DNA of 64,000 bases, taken from positions 1,116,001 to 1,180,000 of the forward strand of contig NZ_QHLY01000012.1 of NCBI RefSeq assembly GCF_003185895.1, read 5' to 3'. Made by a program: the position numbers and the translations under genes. The DNA is from Cryobacterium arcticum. Lineage in GTDB: Bacteria > Actinomycetota > Actinomycetes > Actinomycetales > Microbacteriaceae. The notes under the pieces were generated by a model, which did no database searches, was not told the origin of the DNA, and saw nothing but the letters and a program-made list of their open reading frames with translations. Positions 56,325 to 64,000 of this stretch are shown here, piece after piece; position 1 is the stretch's first letter; the number at the start of each line of letters is the position of its first letter.

Positions 56325-57155
56325 ATGACAAGCGCCCTGGCAGCCACGGATGTGACCCTGTCGTACCCTGGTTCGACCACGCCGATCGTGATCGGCGTTA
56401 GCGCCACACTCGAGCCAGGAGCATTGACGGTCATCGTCGGGCCCAATGCGTGCGGCAAGTCGACATTGCTTCGAGCGTTTGGGCGTATTTTACGTCCGGA
56501 CCACGGGGAGGTCACCCTGGACGGCAGAGACGTGCATCGCTACGGCAGCAAGGAGTTCGCCCGCCGGGTCGGACTGCTCCCCCAGTCGACTGTGGCACCG
56601 GATGGCATCACCGTCGGCGACCTCGTCGCCCGTGGGCGCTTCCCGCACCAGGGCGCGCTGCGCCAGTGGTCGGACGCCGACGAGGACGCGGTCGTCACCG
56701 CCCTCGAACGCACATCGACCGTAGCCCTGGCCGACCGTTATCTCTCCGACCTCTCTGGAGGACAGCGCCAGCGGGTCTGGATAGCCATGGCCCTCGCCCA
56801 ACAGACCGACGTCCTGCTACTAGACGAGCCGACGACCTTCCTCGACCTCGCGCACCAGCTCGAGGTGCTCGAGCTCTGCCGCGAACTCACCGACGTTCAC
56901 GGCACGACCGTCGTTGCCGTGCTGCACGATCTCAACCACGCGGCACGCTACGCCGACCGGATCATCGCCATGCGCGACGGCGCCATCGTGGCCAGCGGCA
57001 CCCCGCACGAGGTCATCACCAGCACGACCGTAACCAATGTATTCGGCATCGCCTGCCGGGTTATCGACGACCCCGAAACATCCACCCCCCTCGTCGTCCC
57101 GGCCGCCGGAGCACACGCCCGACGCCGGGCCGCACTTACCTTGGGAACACCGTGA
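56325..57155 (+). CDS. Siderophore ABC transporter ATP-binding protein
   Basis: 276 aa. Walker A GPNACGKST, Q-loop GLLPQST, signature LSGGQRQRVWIAMAL, Walker B DVLLLDEPTTFLDL, and switch His in AVLHDLNHA. FepC/FhuC-type. Its stop overlaps the start of the second binding-protein-like gene (GTGA). Confidence 0.95.
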   Translation: MTSALAATDVTLSYPGSTTPIVIGVSATLEPGALTVIVGPNACGKSTLLRAFGRILRPDHGEVTLDGRDVHRYGSKEFARRVGLLPQSTVAPDGITVGDLVARGRFPHQGALRQWSDADEDAVVTALERTSTVALADRYLSDLSGGQRQRVWIAMALAQQTDVLLLDEPTTFLDLAHQLEVLELCRELTDVHGTTVVAVLHDLNHAARYADRIIAMRDGAIVASGTPHEVITSTTVTNVFGIACRVIDDPETSTPLVVPAAGAHARRRAALTLGTP

Positions 57156-58099
57156 CCGACACCTCCATCCTCGCCCCCGCATACCTCGACGCCCGGTACG
57201 GCAGCGCTCAAGCCGACGGGATCTACCCACGCACGGTGCGCCACTTCGGCGGCAAAACCGTCCTAACGGAGCCGCCGACGCGGTTTGTCGCGATCTCGAC
57301 CGGAAACCTCGACGGCGCCGTGGCACTCGGCGTCGTGCCGGTCGCATCGACGCACAACGACAGCGGCGGACTCGTCCCCGACTACCTGCGCGCCACAACC
57401 CGCGCGACCGTGGGCGACGGCATCCGCACCCTCGACGACATGCTCGACATCGGCTTCCGCACCGCGCCCGACCTCGACCTGATCGCGTCGCTCGAGCCCA
57501 CCCTGATCATCGCGAGCTTCCGAGGCTTCGGTGGGCGCGAATACGCCGCCCTATCAGTGAGCGGGCCCACCGTGCTGCCCGAAGGCAAAGGCTTCAACTG
57601 GAAGCAGGACTTACTGCTGCTCGCGTCGGCGATGGGTCGCACCGATCGCGCGCTCGACCTGCTCGGCCGCTACTCGGCCCGCACCGCCGAGATCGCGGCG
57701 CTCTACCGCGCGGCCGGATCGCCTACTATCTCAGCCGTGCGCTTCGGGCCGCTCGGGCTGGAGACCCACGGCACCTGGTCATTCTGCGGGTCGGTACTCT
57801 CCGACTTCGGCGCTCTCCGGCCCGCCGCGCAAAGCCGCCACGACAACGGCACCCGCCGGCCGGTCACCCAGCCAATCGCCGACCTCAACGCTGACCTCCT
57901 GTTCTACACGCGTGTTGACCTCGCCACGAGTGTCGCCGCCTGGGCGGGCGCAGTAGATGCCGGGTGGAACGGCCTTCCGGTTGTTGCCGAAGGCAGAGCG
58001 TTCGAGGCCGATGCTGCCAGCTGGCACGGTCACGCAGGAATTCTCGCGGCCTTCTGCATTCTCGACCAGGTGGAACGTGCCATCTCGACTGCTAGCTAA
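57152..58099 (+). CDS. Siderophore-binding-protein homologue without a signal peptide
   Basis: 315 aa from GTG at 57152. Related to the lipoprotein at 55264: GIYPRTVRHFGGKTVL parallels VFPRTVVHFGGETTL, and GFNWKQDLLLLASAMG parallels LYWKQDLLLLADAVG. No hydrophobic N-terminus or lipobox exists, and the overlap with the ATPase stop rules out a missed upstream start. It therefore reads as cytosolic; possible roles are handling siderophore after import, or sensing. The longer frame to 56450 is an out-of-frame shadow of the ATPase. Confidence 0.85.
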   Translation: MTDTSILAPAYLDARYGSAQADGIYPRTVRHFGGKTVLTEPPTRFVAISTGNLDGAVALGVVPVASTHNDSGGLVPDYLRATTRATVGDGIRTLDDMLDIGFRTAPDLDLIASLEPTLIIASFRGFGGREYAALSVSGPTVLPEGKGFNWKQDLLLLASAMGRTDRALDLLGRYSARTAEIAALYRAAGSPTISAVRFGPLGLETHGTWSFCGSVLSDFGALRPAAQSRHDNGTRRPVTQPIADLNADLLFYTRVDLATSVAAWAGAVDAGWNGLPVVAEGRAFEADAASWHGHAGILAAFCILDQVERAISTAS

Positions 58100-58247
58100 G
58101 CGACGAAGAGCGCCCTACTCCGGAGGACTTCAATTCGTTTGCGGTTTCGTACCCTAGGGAATTCGAGACCTACCGGTATCGCGACACACCCGTTGGTGAC
58201 GACGTCTAGTGCCGCGCCCTCAGAACCGAGTTTCCGGCCCGACTGCA

Positions 58248-58424
58248 TTAGGTCTCGAGATACAGAACCTTGCCGACGAGAGTCGCCAGTTCACCTTCAG
58301 GCTCCGGATCCAGCCACATCGAAAGCACACCGCTCATCAGTGCGATGCACGCGGCGACAACCAGTGCTCCAATCACCGCCATCAACCACCAGAAATTTCT
58401 GGATTGAGACTGTGGATTCGACAT
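58248..58424 (-). CDS. 58-aa single-helix membrane protein
   Basis: Ser/Gln-rich N-terminus, a hydrophobic helix (FWWLMAVIGALVVAACIALM) and an acidic tail (DPEPEGELATLVGKVL). ATG at 58424 with GTGGA just upstream. Not similar to any family known to me. Confidence 0.5.
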   Translation of the reverse strand: MSNPQSQSRNFWWLMAVIGALVVAACIALMSGVLSMWLDPEPEGELATLVGKVLYLET

Positions 58425-58771
58425 TCCACGACTCTACGCACAACTGCCGCTCACACGCTCGAAGTCGTTTCGATCGGGTTTTTCCTACCCGGGACCCGGG
58501 CTTGGCTGTCCGTAGGCGAAAATGCCAGTCGGCGGGCGGGACGGGTACCTAACGATGATCGCCTTCTTCTGTGGCAACCTACGGCGCCCGGCGCCAAACA
58601 AAAGACTTCGTGTCTCATCCCATGGGATTCGAGGCATCTGGGTTACGAGACACCTCCCCAGTGGCGCGCGCATTTCAGCCAGGCGGCTTCGTGCTCGTTC
58701 GACCTGACGCGACCGTTACGTGGTGCACTTTCTGGCTGGCCAGGCGGCAAGCCGTCAAATATGTTGAGTGT

Positions 58772-59179
58772 ATGTCCCAAGCAGAGTCCTTTATTCGCTC
58801 AGCTGACCTTTCCGACGCTGCACAGTATGCCTACGCCTCAACCGCTCCCGCCGAAGCGCGCCTCATCTTCTTGGCCGGCGCCTGCCCGTTGGACCTCGAT
58901 GGCAGCCTAGTTGGAGTCGGAGACTACGTCGCGCAGGCCGAAAAAGGCATGGAGAACCTCCGTGTTGCCCTGACGGCGGCAGGAGCCCAACTCGATGACG
59001 TAGTGAACATCCGTGTTCTCGTGGCATCCTCCAAGCAAAGTGACCTCGTCGACGCGTGGGCAGTCGTTCGAGAGGCGTTCGGCCAACGCGATAGACCGAG
59101 CACGCTCATGGGAGTCACCGTACTCGGCTACACCGACCAGCTTGTCGAAATCGAAGCCGTGGCGGCCGTAATCGAATGA
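58772..59179 (+). CDS. RidA-family (YjgF/YER057c/UK114) protein
   Basis: 135 aa from the ATG at 58772. LIFLAGACPLDLDGSLVGVGDYVAQAEKGMENLRVALTAAGAQLDDVVNIRVLVA is a clear RidA pattern, with STLMGVTVLGYTDQLVEIEAVA at the end; the deaminase Arg seen in true RidA (before P near the end) is replaced, so it may be a subgroup member without imine deaminase activity. The frame extends upstream to 58571 but without a ribosome site. Confidence 0.85.
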   Translation: MSQAESFIRSADLSDAAQYAYASTAPAEARLIFLAGACPLDLDGSLVGVGDYVAQAEKGMENLRVALTAAGAQLDDVVNIRVLVASSKQSDLVDAWAVVREAFGQRDRPSTLMGVTVLGYTDQLVEIEAVAAVIE

Positions 59180-59596
59180 AGCCGTCCCAAGCGGGATCTG
59201 ACCACGGCGCAACGCCGTCGCACAACTCATGGGTTTTGAGGCGCTTTAGTTTCGAGACACTCCCCCTCGGATGAGAGCCGCACCGCTACGGCGTGTTGGT
59301 AGGTGCGTACAGCGTGGCGTGGCGAGCGGGCCCTCGCCCGCTGAGAGGCGGATCGGTCTGCTTCGCTGGTTTCACGAGGGTGAAGAGTGGTTGCAGGAGA
59401 TAATCGTGGGTATCGTAATCGATCGCTCAGCCGGGGTGTGGCACCTCGACCTGGATGGAGAGTTTCGTACGTTGAAACAGTCCACCTGGTCTCTGTTCCA
59501 GCCCTAACACACCTTGGCACCGCACGAGCTCTGGCACCGCGGGTAAGCGGCCGACAGTCGCTGCACGAAATCGAAGGCTTTAGGGAGAGTTCGGCC
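59180..59596. other. Intergenic stretch, about 415 bases
   Basis: No convincing gene. A 78-codon plus frame (59271-59507) has mixed composition and no ribosome site. Confidence 0.4.
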
Positions 59597-59956
59597 CTAG
59601 TCCTGGTCGGTTTCGTGCTCGGATAGCTGGGCTCGATCGGCAGCGGAAGATTCGCGATCGCTCTTAGCGTGGGAGCGATCCACTGCGGCCGCGCGGCGTT
59701 CGCCAGGACCGGCATAGGACGAGTTGGTATCCAAAAAGGCCTGCAGGTCGGCGGCTTCGGAACGCTTGTCGGACTCTACATCGCGAAGCTCGGCTTGATC
59801 ATCTCGGCATTCTGCGTCCGCCAGGATCTTCTCGTTCTTTTCACTCGAGGCATGTGGATCGGTGGTGCGCGGATCTTCCGGCCCTCTCTCAGCCGTGGCC
59901 GCGTCAGGGTTGGTGGCGTTCGTGCTTCGGCGAGGAGAGTTCTTTGGGTTGGTCAC
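59597..59956 (-). CDS. Highly hydrophilic, disordered protein
   Basis: 119 aa, almost without hydrophobic residues; rich in Asp, Glu, Ala, Ser, Arg, with RRAAAVDRSHAKSDRESSAADRAQLSEHETD at the end. Likely unfolded in solution, similar in style to desiccation or stress proteins of actinobacteria. No signal peptide. No named family recognised. Confidence 0.65.
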   Translation of the reverse strand: MTNPKNSPRRSTNATNPDAATAERGPEDPRTTDPHASSEKNEKILADAECRDDQAELRDVESDKRSEAADLQAFLDTNSSYAGPGERRAAAVDRSHAKSDRESSAADRAQLSEHETDQD

Positions 59957-60201
59957 ACCTGCAACTTAACCTGTCCGGGTAGGAATTGACTGAAATTGCC
60001 AACCTCGACCAGGGGTATCGAAGATTGTCGCTTTGGGGATGGGAAAGGACAGCACAATCGCTCGCTGGTCGCGCGCGACATGCTGACGCCAGCGATCGAT
60101 GTATCTGCGGGGACTATGGACGACGTGCCGGCCGCAAGGCAAACAGCCCTGGACTTCCATTTCAGGTGAGGGCGCTCAAGCGGTTGTCTAAATCGTTCCG
60201 C

Positions 60202-60915
60202 CTAGAGCGAGAGCCCGTGATACACGACAGCATCAGCGATGTCGTGCAACTTTGAGCTGCTGGTGCGCGCGTAGGTGCGGAGCAAGGAGAAGGCTGCATC
60301 GATGGGTACCCCATGGCGCTGCGCCAAAACTCCCTTAGCTTGCTCGATGAGTATCCTGCTCTTTAGCGCTTGCTGTAATTGACCGTTCACCGCGCCTTGA
60401 TTGCGGATGGTTTGGTGCTGGACGAGGCTGATCGTTGCCACTTGAGTCAAGGCCAGCGCCAATGCTGCGTCCTGGTCACTGAACGGTTCGCGGACGGAAC
60501 TGAAGAGGTTAAGGCTCCCGAAAATGTGACCGCGAAGGCGTAATGGGAATGAATGCGCGGCATCGAATCCCCGCGACAGGGCAATCGCAACGAACACGGG
60601 CCACCGTCCGGATTCTTCGGAGAGATCAGAAACCTCGACAGGTTCCCCGGAAGCGAAGCAGTCCAGACATGGCCCCTGATTGTAACCAAGCTGGGCCTCT
60701 TCGACTACGCTCGTGCGCTCATTGGAAGACGCCACAACGTGAAGAACACCACCGCTATCGGCTAGAAGAATTCCGGCATCTGTCGCCGCTGTGAATTCGG
60801 TGCTGGACTGGACGAGGATGTCCATGGTGTCAACGACGTCGTGGCCCGCACTTAGCGAGTCGGCGAGGAGCACAAAAACGTCTGCAAGATCAACTTCGCG
60901 TTGTGAGGAGACCAT
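60202..60915 (-). CDS. GAF-ANTAR domain regulator (RNA-binding antiterminator type)
   Basis: 237 aa. The GAF domain spans about residues 25-165 (GPCLDCFASGEPV, FPLRLRGHIFGSLNLF). The C-terminal ANTAR helices are LQQALKSRILIEQAKGVLAQRHGVPIDAAFSLLRTYARTSS. ANTAR proteins bind two-hairpin RNA to prevent termination; the GAF half senses an unknown signal. Last gene before the right island end. Confidence 0.92.
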   Translation of the reverse strand: MVSSQREVDLADVFVLLADSLSAGHDVVDTMDILVQSSTEFTAATDAGILLADSGGVLHVVASSNERTSVVEEAQLGYNQGPCLDCFASGEPVEVSDLSEESGRWPVFVAIALSRGFDAAHSFPLRLRGHIFGSLNLFSSVREPFSDQDAALALALTQVATISLVQHQTIRNQGAVNGQLQQALKSRILIEQAKGVLAQRHGVPIDAAFSLLRTYARTSSSKLHDIADAVVYHGLSL

Positions 60916-61007
60916 GCACCCGGAGATTAGAGCGCGATCACGCCCGCCGTAAAGGGGTTGCGCTCCACAGCCAAAGGCCCTAGGAGATCTAGCTAACGGA
61001 CGGTGTT

Positions 61008-61027
61008 TCTGGTCCGTTTCTGGTCAC
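61008..61027 (+). repeat. Subterminal repeat, right end of island
   Basis: TCTGGTCCGTTTCTGGTCAC, one mismatch to 22764-22783. Lies 73 bases inside the right 35-bp repeat; the unit TTTCTGGTC occurs twice in it. Confidence 0.55.
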
Positions 61028-61099
61028 AGTGGCCGATTCGGGCCTGATCGGGAGGAAGGGCGATGGGTAGTTTCGCCGCGGAATCCTGAGCCTGTTACT

Positions 61100-61134
61100 G
61101 CTGGGGTACCTGGACTCGAACCAAGAACAAATGA
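61100..61134 (-). repeat. Right attachment-site repeat (inside tRNA-Gln)
   Basis: Identical 35 bases to 22601-22635. It spans the tRNA 3' end including the T arm, leaving a complete tRNA. Confidence 0.88.
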
Positions 61135-61172
61135 ACCAGAATCATCCGTGTTGCCAATTACACCATACCCCA
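61101..61172 (-). tRNA. tRNA-Gln (anticodon CTG)
   Basis: 72 nt on the minus strand: acceptor TGGGGTA/TACCCCA with U1-A72 and discriminator G, as usual for tRNA-Gln. Anticodon stem GATGA/TCATT encloses TTCTGGT, giving CTG (reads CAG). T loop GGTTCGAGTCC. Site of island integration. Confidence 0.96.
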
Positions 61173-61207
61173 ATGGCGAAGTCCGAGAACCGCGCCGAAA
61201 AGTAACT

Positions 61208-62233
61208 CTAGCCCACTTCGGTGCGACCAGCCAAATTGAGCGGAGGGTGTGTCGCGAGCGGGCCGAGAAGTTCCCGGTTGATGGCTACCGCGGCACGTGC
61301 GCCCTCGCCGGCGGACACCAAGAGTTGCTCAGGCCCGGGCGGGGTGGTGTCGCCGGCGGCGTAGAGACCGGCCATCGAGGTGCGTCCCCGGCCGTCGACG
61401 ACGATGAGACCGTCGGCATCCGTAGCGAGGTCGAGAGCCCCGGCGAAGGTCGCGGCGGCGGCGTAGCGCGGGCGCACGAAACCGCCGTCTCGCGGCACGA
61501 AATCACCGTCGGCCACCTGGATGCCTGTCATCGCACCGCGCTCCCCCACAACGTCAGCGAGGGGTCGACGGTCCACGGCGATGCCACGCGCCACGAGGCT
61601 GGCCTCGTCGTCTGCGCTGATCTGGCCGATGCCGTTGGTGAAGACGATGAGGTCGTCGGTCCACTGGGAGATCAGCAGGGCGTGCTCCGCGAGGTCGTCA
61701 GTCTCGCCGATCAGGGCGAGGGCGCGGTCGGCCTCTTCGTAGCCGTCGCAGGCGATGCAGCTGTGCAGGTTGGTGCCGTACCAGGCACGAATGCTCGGCA
61801 GCGCCGGCAGCGTCTCGGCCAGGCCGGTGGCGATGAGCACGGTGCGGGCGGTGACGACCCGGTTCTTCTCGCCGCGCAGGCCCTTCGTCGAGACGGTGAA
61901 CCGCGCCACGTCGGCATCCGGGGCATCGTCGATCTGCTCGACCGAGCGCACCATGCCCACGTGGAATTCGGCAGCCGGATAGGCCTCGAACTCCTCGCGG
62001 CCGATACGGCGAAGCTCCAACGGCGGCACGCCGTCGCGGGTGATGAACCCGTGCGAGCGAAGCGTGGCGGAGTGCCGGGGCCGGTTGCTGTCGATCATCA
62101 GGGTGCGGCGGCGGGCCCGCACGAGGCTGAGCCCCGCCGCGAGCCCGGCCGGGCCGGCACCGATGATGACGACGTCGTAGAGCTGCTCCGCGGGCGGAGT
62201 ATCGACTGCGTTCAGGGCGCCGTCCGAGGTCAT
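61208..62233 (-). CDS. Thioredoxin-reductase-like FAD-dependent oxidoreductase
   Basis: 341 aa from the ATG at 62233, which overlaps the gltX stop (ATGA). FAD motif [20 protein letters not shown], redox pair CIACDG (CxxC as in TrxB), NAD(P) region [17 protein letters not shown] (a degenerate GxGxxA), and [23 protein letters not shown]. Likely a disulfide reductase or a related enzyme of the TrxB superfamily; the altered nucleotide motif leaves the cofactor open. Confidence 0.87.
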   Translation of the reverse strand: MTSDGALNAVDTPPAEQLYDVVIIGAGPAGLAAGLSLVRARRRTLMIDSNRPRHSATLRSHGFITRDGVPPLELRRIGREEFEAYPAAEFHVGMVRSVEQIDDAPDADVARFTVSTKGLRGEKNRVVTARTVLIATGLAETLPALPSIRAWYGTNLHSCIACDGYEEADRALALIGETDDLAEHALLISQWTDDLIVFTNGIGQISADDEASLVARGIAVDRRPLADVVGERGAMTGIQVADGDFVPRDGGFVRPRYAAAATFAGALDLATDADGLIVVDGRGRTSMAGLYAAGDTTPPGPEQLLVSAGEGARAAVAINRELLGPLATHPPLNLAGRTEVG

Positions 62234-63750
62234 GACACCAGGGTGGCCGAGAGCCGTTCCAGCCGCGCGAGAGTGTCGGCCTGGCCGAGGATCTCCATCG
62301 ACTCGAACAGCGGCGGGGAGATCTTGCGACCCGACACGGCAACCCGAAGAGGTCCGAAGGCAACTCGGGGCTTGAGGGCCAGGCCGTCGATCAGCGTCTC
62401 GGTGAGGGTGCTGTGCACCCGGTCGGTGGTCCATTCCGCTTCCGGAATGTTCCGCAGCGCGATGGTCGCGGCCGTGAGGATTTCGCTGGCGTTCTGCGGC
62501 AGGGAGGCCAGCGCATCCGCCTGGTGCTCGAGCTTGTCGGCGGGCTGGAACAGGAAGCCGAGCATGGCCGGAGTCTCGCCGAGCAGGGCGATGCGCTCCT
62601 GCACGAGTGGGGCGGCGGCGGCGAGCACGGTCTTCTCGGTGTCGCTGAGCGGTTCGCTGAGCACACCAGCGGCGGCGAGGTACGGCACGACGCGCTGGGC
62701 GAAGTCGGCCGGCTCGAGCAGGCGAATGTGGTCACCGTTGAGCGATTCGGCCTTCTTGAGGTCGAAGCGAGCCGGGTTGGGGTTCACGTCGACCACGTCG
62801 AACGCGGCCACCATCTCCTCGATCGAGAACACGTCGCGGTCGTGGGTGAGCGACCAGCCCAGCAGAGACAGGTAGTTGACCAGGCCCTCGGGGATGAAGC
62901 CGCGTTCGCGGTGCAGGAACAGGTTGGACTCCGGGTCGCGCTTGGAGAGCTTCTTGTTCTTGTCGCCCATCACGTAGGGCAGGTGACCGAAGCGCGGCAC
63001 GAAGGTGGTGATGCCGATGTCGATCAGCGCGTGGTACAGCGCGATCTGGCGCGGAGTGGACGAGAGCAGGTCTTCGCCGCGCAGCACGTGGGTGACGCCC
63101 ATCAGCGCGTCGTCGACGGGGTTCACGAACGGGTAGAGCGGATGTCCGTTGGGGCGCACCACGACGAAGTCGCTGAACGAACCGGCCGGGAAGGTGATCT
63201 CGCCGCGTACCAGGTCGTCGAAGGAGAGCTCGGTGTCGGGCACCTTGAGGCGGAGCGCGGGCTCGCGGCCCTCGGCGCGGAACGCCGCCTTCTGCTCCTC
63301 GGTGAGGTCGCGCTCGTAGTTGTCGTAGCCGAGCTTGGCGTCGCGGCCGAGCTTGATGTTGCGCTCGGCGATTTCCTCGCCGGTGGCGAAGCTCTCGTAG
63401 ATGTGGCCGGACTCGATGAGCTTGGCGATCACGTCCCGGTAGATGTCATAACGCTGAGACTGACGGTACGGCTCGTGCGGCCCGCCGGTCTCCACACCCT
63501 CGTCCCAGTCCAGGTTGAGCCAGCGCAACGCCTCGAGCAGCTGAGTGTAGCTTTCTTCGCTGTCGCGAGCGGCGTCGGTGTCCTCCACCCGGAAGATGAA
63601 CTGGCCGCCCGTGTGCCGGGCGTAGGCCCAGTTGAACAGGGCCGTGCGGATCAGGCCGACGTGCGGCGTTCCGGTGGGCGAGGGGCAGAACCGCACCCGC
63701 ACATCAGTGCCGGTTGCGGTCGAGAACGGGTGCGCTGTTGTAGTTGACAT
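62230..63750 (-). CDS. gltX: Glutamyl-tRNA synthetase
   Basis: 506 aa, complete. Class I signatures: [11 protein letters not shown] (HIGH region) and KLSKRD (KMSKS). The C-terminal anticodon-binding region is present. In actinobacteria it usually charges both tRNA-Glu and tRNA-Gln, the latter then amidated by GatCAB, which fits its place beside tRNA-Gln. Confidence 0.97.
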   Translation of the reverse strand: MSTTTAHPFSTATGTDVRVRFCPSPTGTPHVGLIRTALFNWAYARHTGGQFIFRVEDTDAARDSEESYTQLLEALRWLNLDWDEGVETGGPHEPYRQSQRYDIYRDVIAKLIESGHIYESFATGEEIAERNIKLGRDAKLGYDNYERDLTEEQKAAFRAEGREPALRLKVPDTELSFDDLVRGEITFPAGSFSDFVVVRPNGHPLYPFVNPVDDALMGVTHVLRGEDLLSSTPRQIALYHALIDIGITTFVPRFGHLPYVMGDKNKKLSKRDPESNLFLHRERGFIPEGLVNYLSLLGWSLTHDRDVFSIEEMVAAFDVVDVNPNPARFDLKKAESLNGDHIRLLEPADFAQRVVPYLAAAGVLSEPLSDTEKTVLAAAAPLVQERIALLGETPAMLGFLFQPADKLEHQADALASLPQNASEILTAATIALRNIPEAEWTTDRVHSTLTETLIDGLALKPRVAFGPLRVAVSGRKISPPLFESMEILGQADTLARLERLSATLVS

Positions 63751-63762
63751 ACTGCCTTCATC

Positions 63763-64000
63763 CTACCGAGGGTGTACAGCCCCCAGCTCATGACTGTGGC
63801 GGGATTGTGCGGCATCCGGGCCGGCGACAGGAAAGAGTGACCACGGGCGTGCGTCGATTTCCCGGATGGCACGGATGGTGGCGGCCACGGCGGGAATCAG
63901 CTCGGCCCCCTCGGTTCCGACCAGGTGAATGGTGCGGAAGTCGGCGGCGGTCGTCGGCCGGGCGACGATGCCGGCGGGCAGCGGGGATGCCGCGATGGCC
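63763..64000 (-). CDS. C-terminal end of a probable LysR-type regulator (partial)
   Basis: Minus-strand frame from the window edge to TAG at 63763-63765: ASPLPAGIVARPTTAADFRTIHLVGTEG, then helical PAVAATIRAIREI and a short tail. The pattern resembles the last part of a LysR substrate-binding domain. Only about 78 residues are visible, so the family call is tentative. Confidence 0.5.
   Translation of the reverse strand, partial: AIAASPLPAGIVARPTTAADFRTIHLVGTEGAELIPAVAATIRAIREIDARPWSLFPVAGPDAAQSRHSHELGAVHPR

Noticed and set aside
56450..57151. N-terminal extension of the second binding protein
   Set aside because: It is an out-of-frame reading of the ABC ATPase; the real start is the GTG overlapping the ATPase stop.
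59227..59715. Possible integrase near the right island end
   Set aside because: The frame is Arg/Pro/Thr rich without any R-H-R-Y recombinase motif.

Overview
The window is high-GC actinobacterial DNA. Family-level clues (DUF7882, DUF6611 and DUF6153-type proteins, a tRNA-Gln beside gltX, and IdeR/DtxR-type iron control) suggest Microbacteriaceae, possibly a Cryobacterium-like organism. That placement is inference from gene content, because no 16S rRNA is present.

Flank, about 1-22.6 kb: mostly ordinary chromosome. It opens with a Ser/Thr signalling block (protein kinase cut by the window edge, FHA protein, PP2C phosphatase). A TerC-family membrane protein follows, preceded by what reads as a yybP-ykoY manganese riboswitch. 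Next come a DoxX protein, tRNA-Glu(CTC), single-gene metabolic and stress functions, lipB-lipA, a SulP transporter, a glycosyltransferase, cupin, PHP and dodecin genes, two MFS exporters and an XRE/MmyB regulator facing a cyclophilin-like lipoprotein.

Island, 22,601-61,134: a 35-bp perfect direct repeat bounds about 38.5 kb. The right copy is the 3' part of an intact tRNA-Gln(CTG). The left copy is a displaced tRNA 3' end followed by a terminator-like hairpin. A 20-bp near-identical sequence lies just inside each end. This is the signature of a tRNA-integrated genomic island, but no tyrosine integrase is visible. The only recombinase-like gene lacks the catalytic serine. Cargo, left to right: a GEYTDS small-protein gene and a decayed arsM; the full potassium operon kdpFABC-kdpDE with an extra small membrane peptide gene in front; a divergent, unrecognised three-gene operon with a leader peptide; an APC permease; ArsC-like phosphatase, a second GEYTDS gene, a CDF metal exporter and its ArsR regulator; a two-component system with DUF6153, DUF305, peptidase and multicopper oxidase/thiol-redox/CcdA genes (copper-type envelope protection); an ECF sigma factor with DUF7882; several pseudogenes; and an iron-box-controlled siderophore ABC uptake locus containing a second binding protein without a signal peptide. 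A RidA protein, a hydrophilic protein and a GAF-ANTAR regulator close the island.

Right flank, 61.1-64 kb: tRNA-Gln, a thioredoxin-reductase-like flavoprotein, gltX and the C-terminus of a probable LysR-type regulator.

The cargo fits one theme: potassium acquisition, arsenic/copper/divalent-metal defence and iron capture. Candidate undescribed systems are the 32.2-34.0 kb operon, the 52-aa GEYTDS proteins sitting beside arsenic genes, and the small peptide ahead of kdpF.
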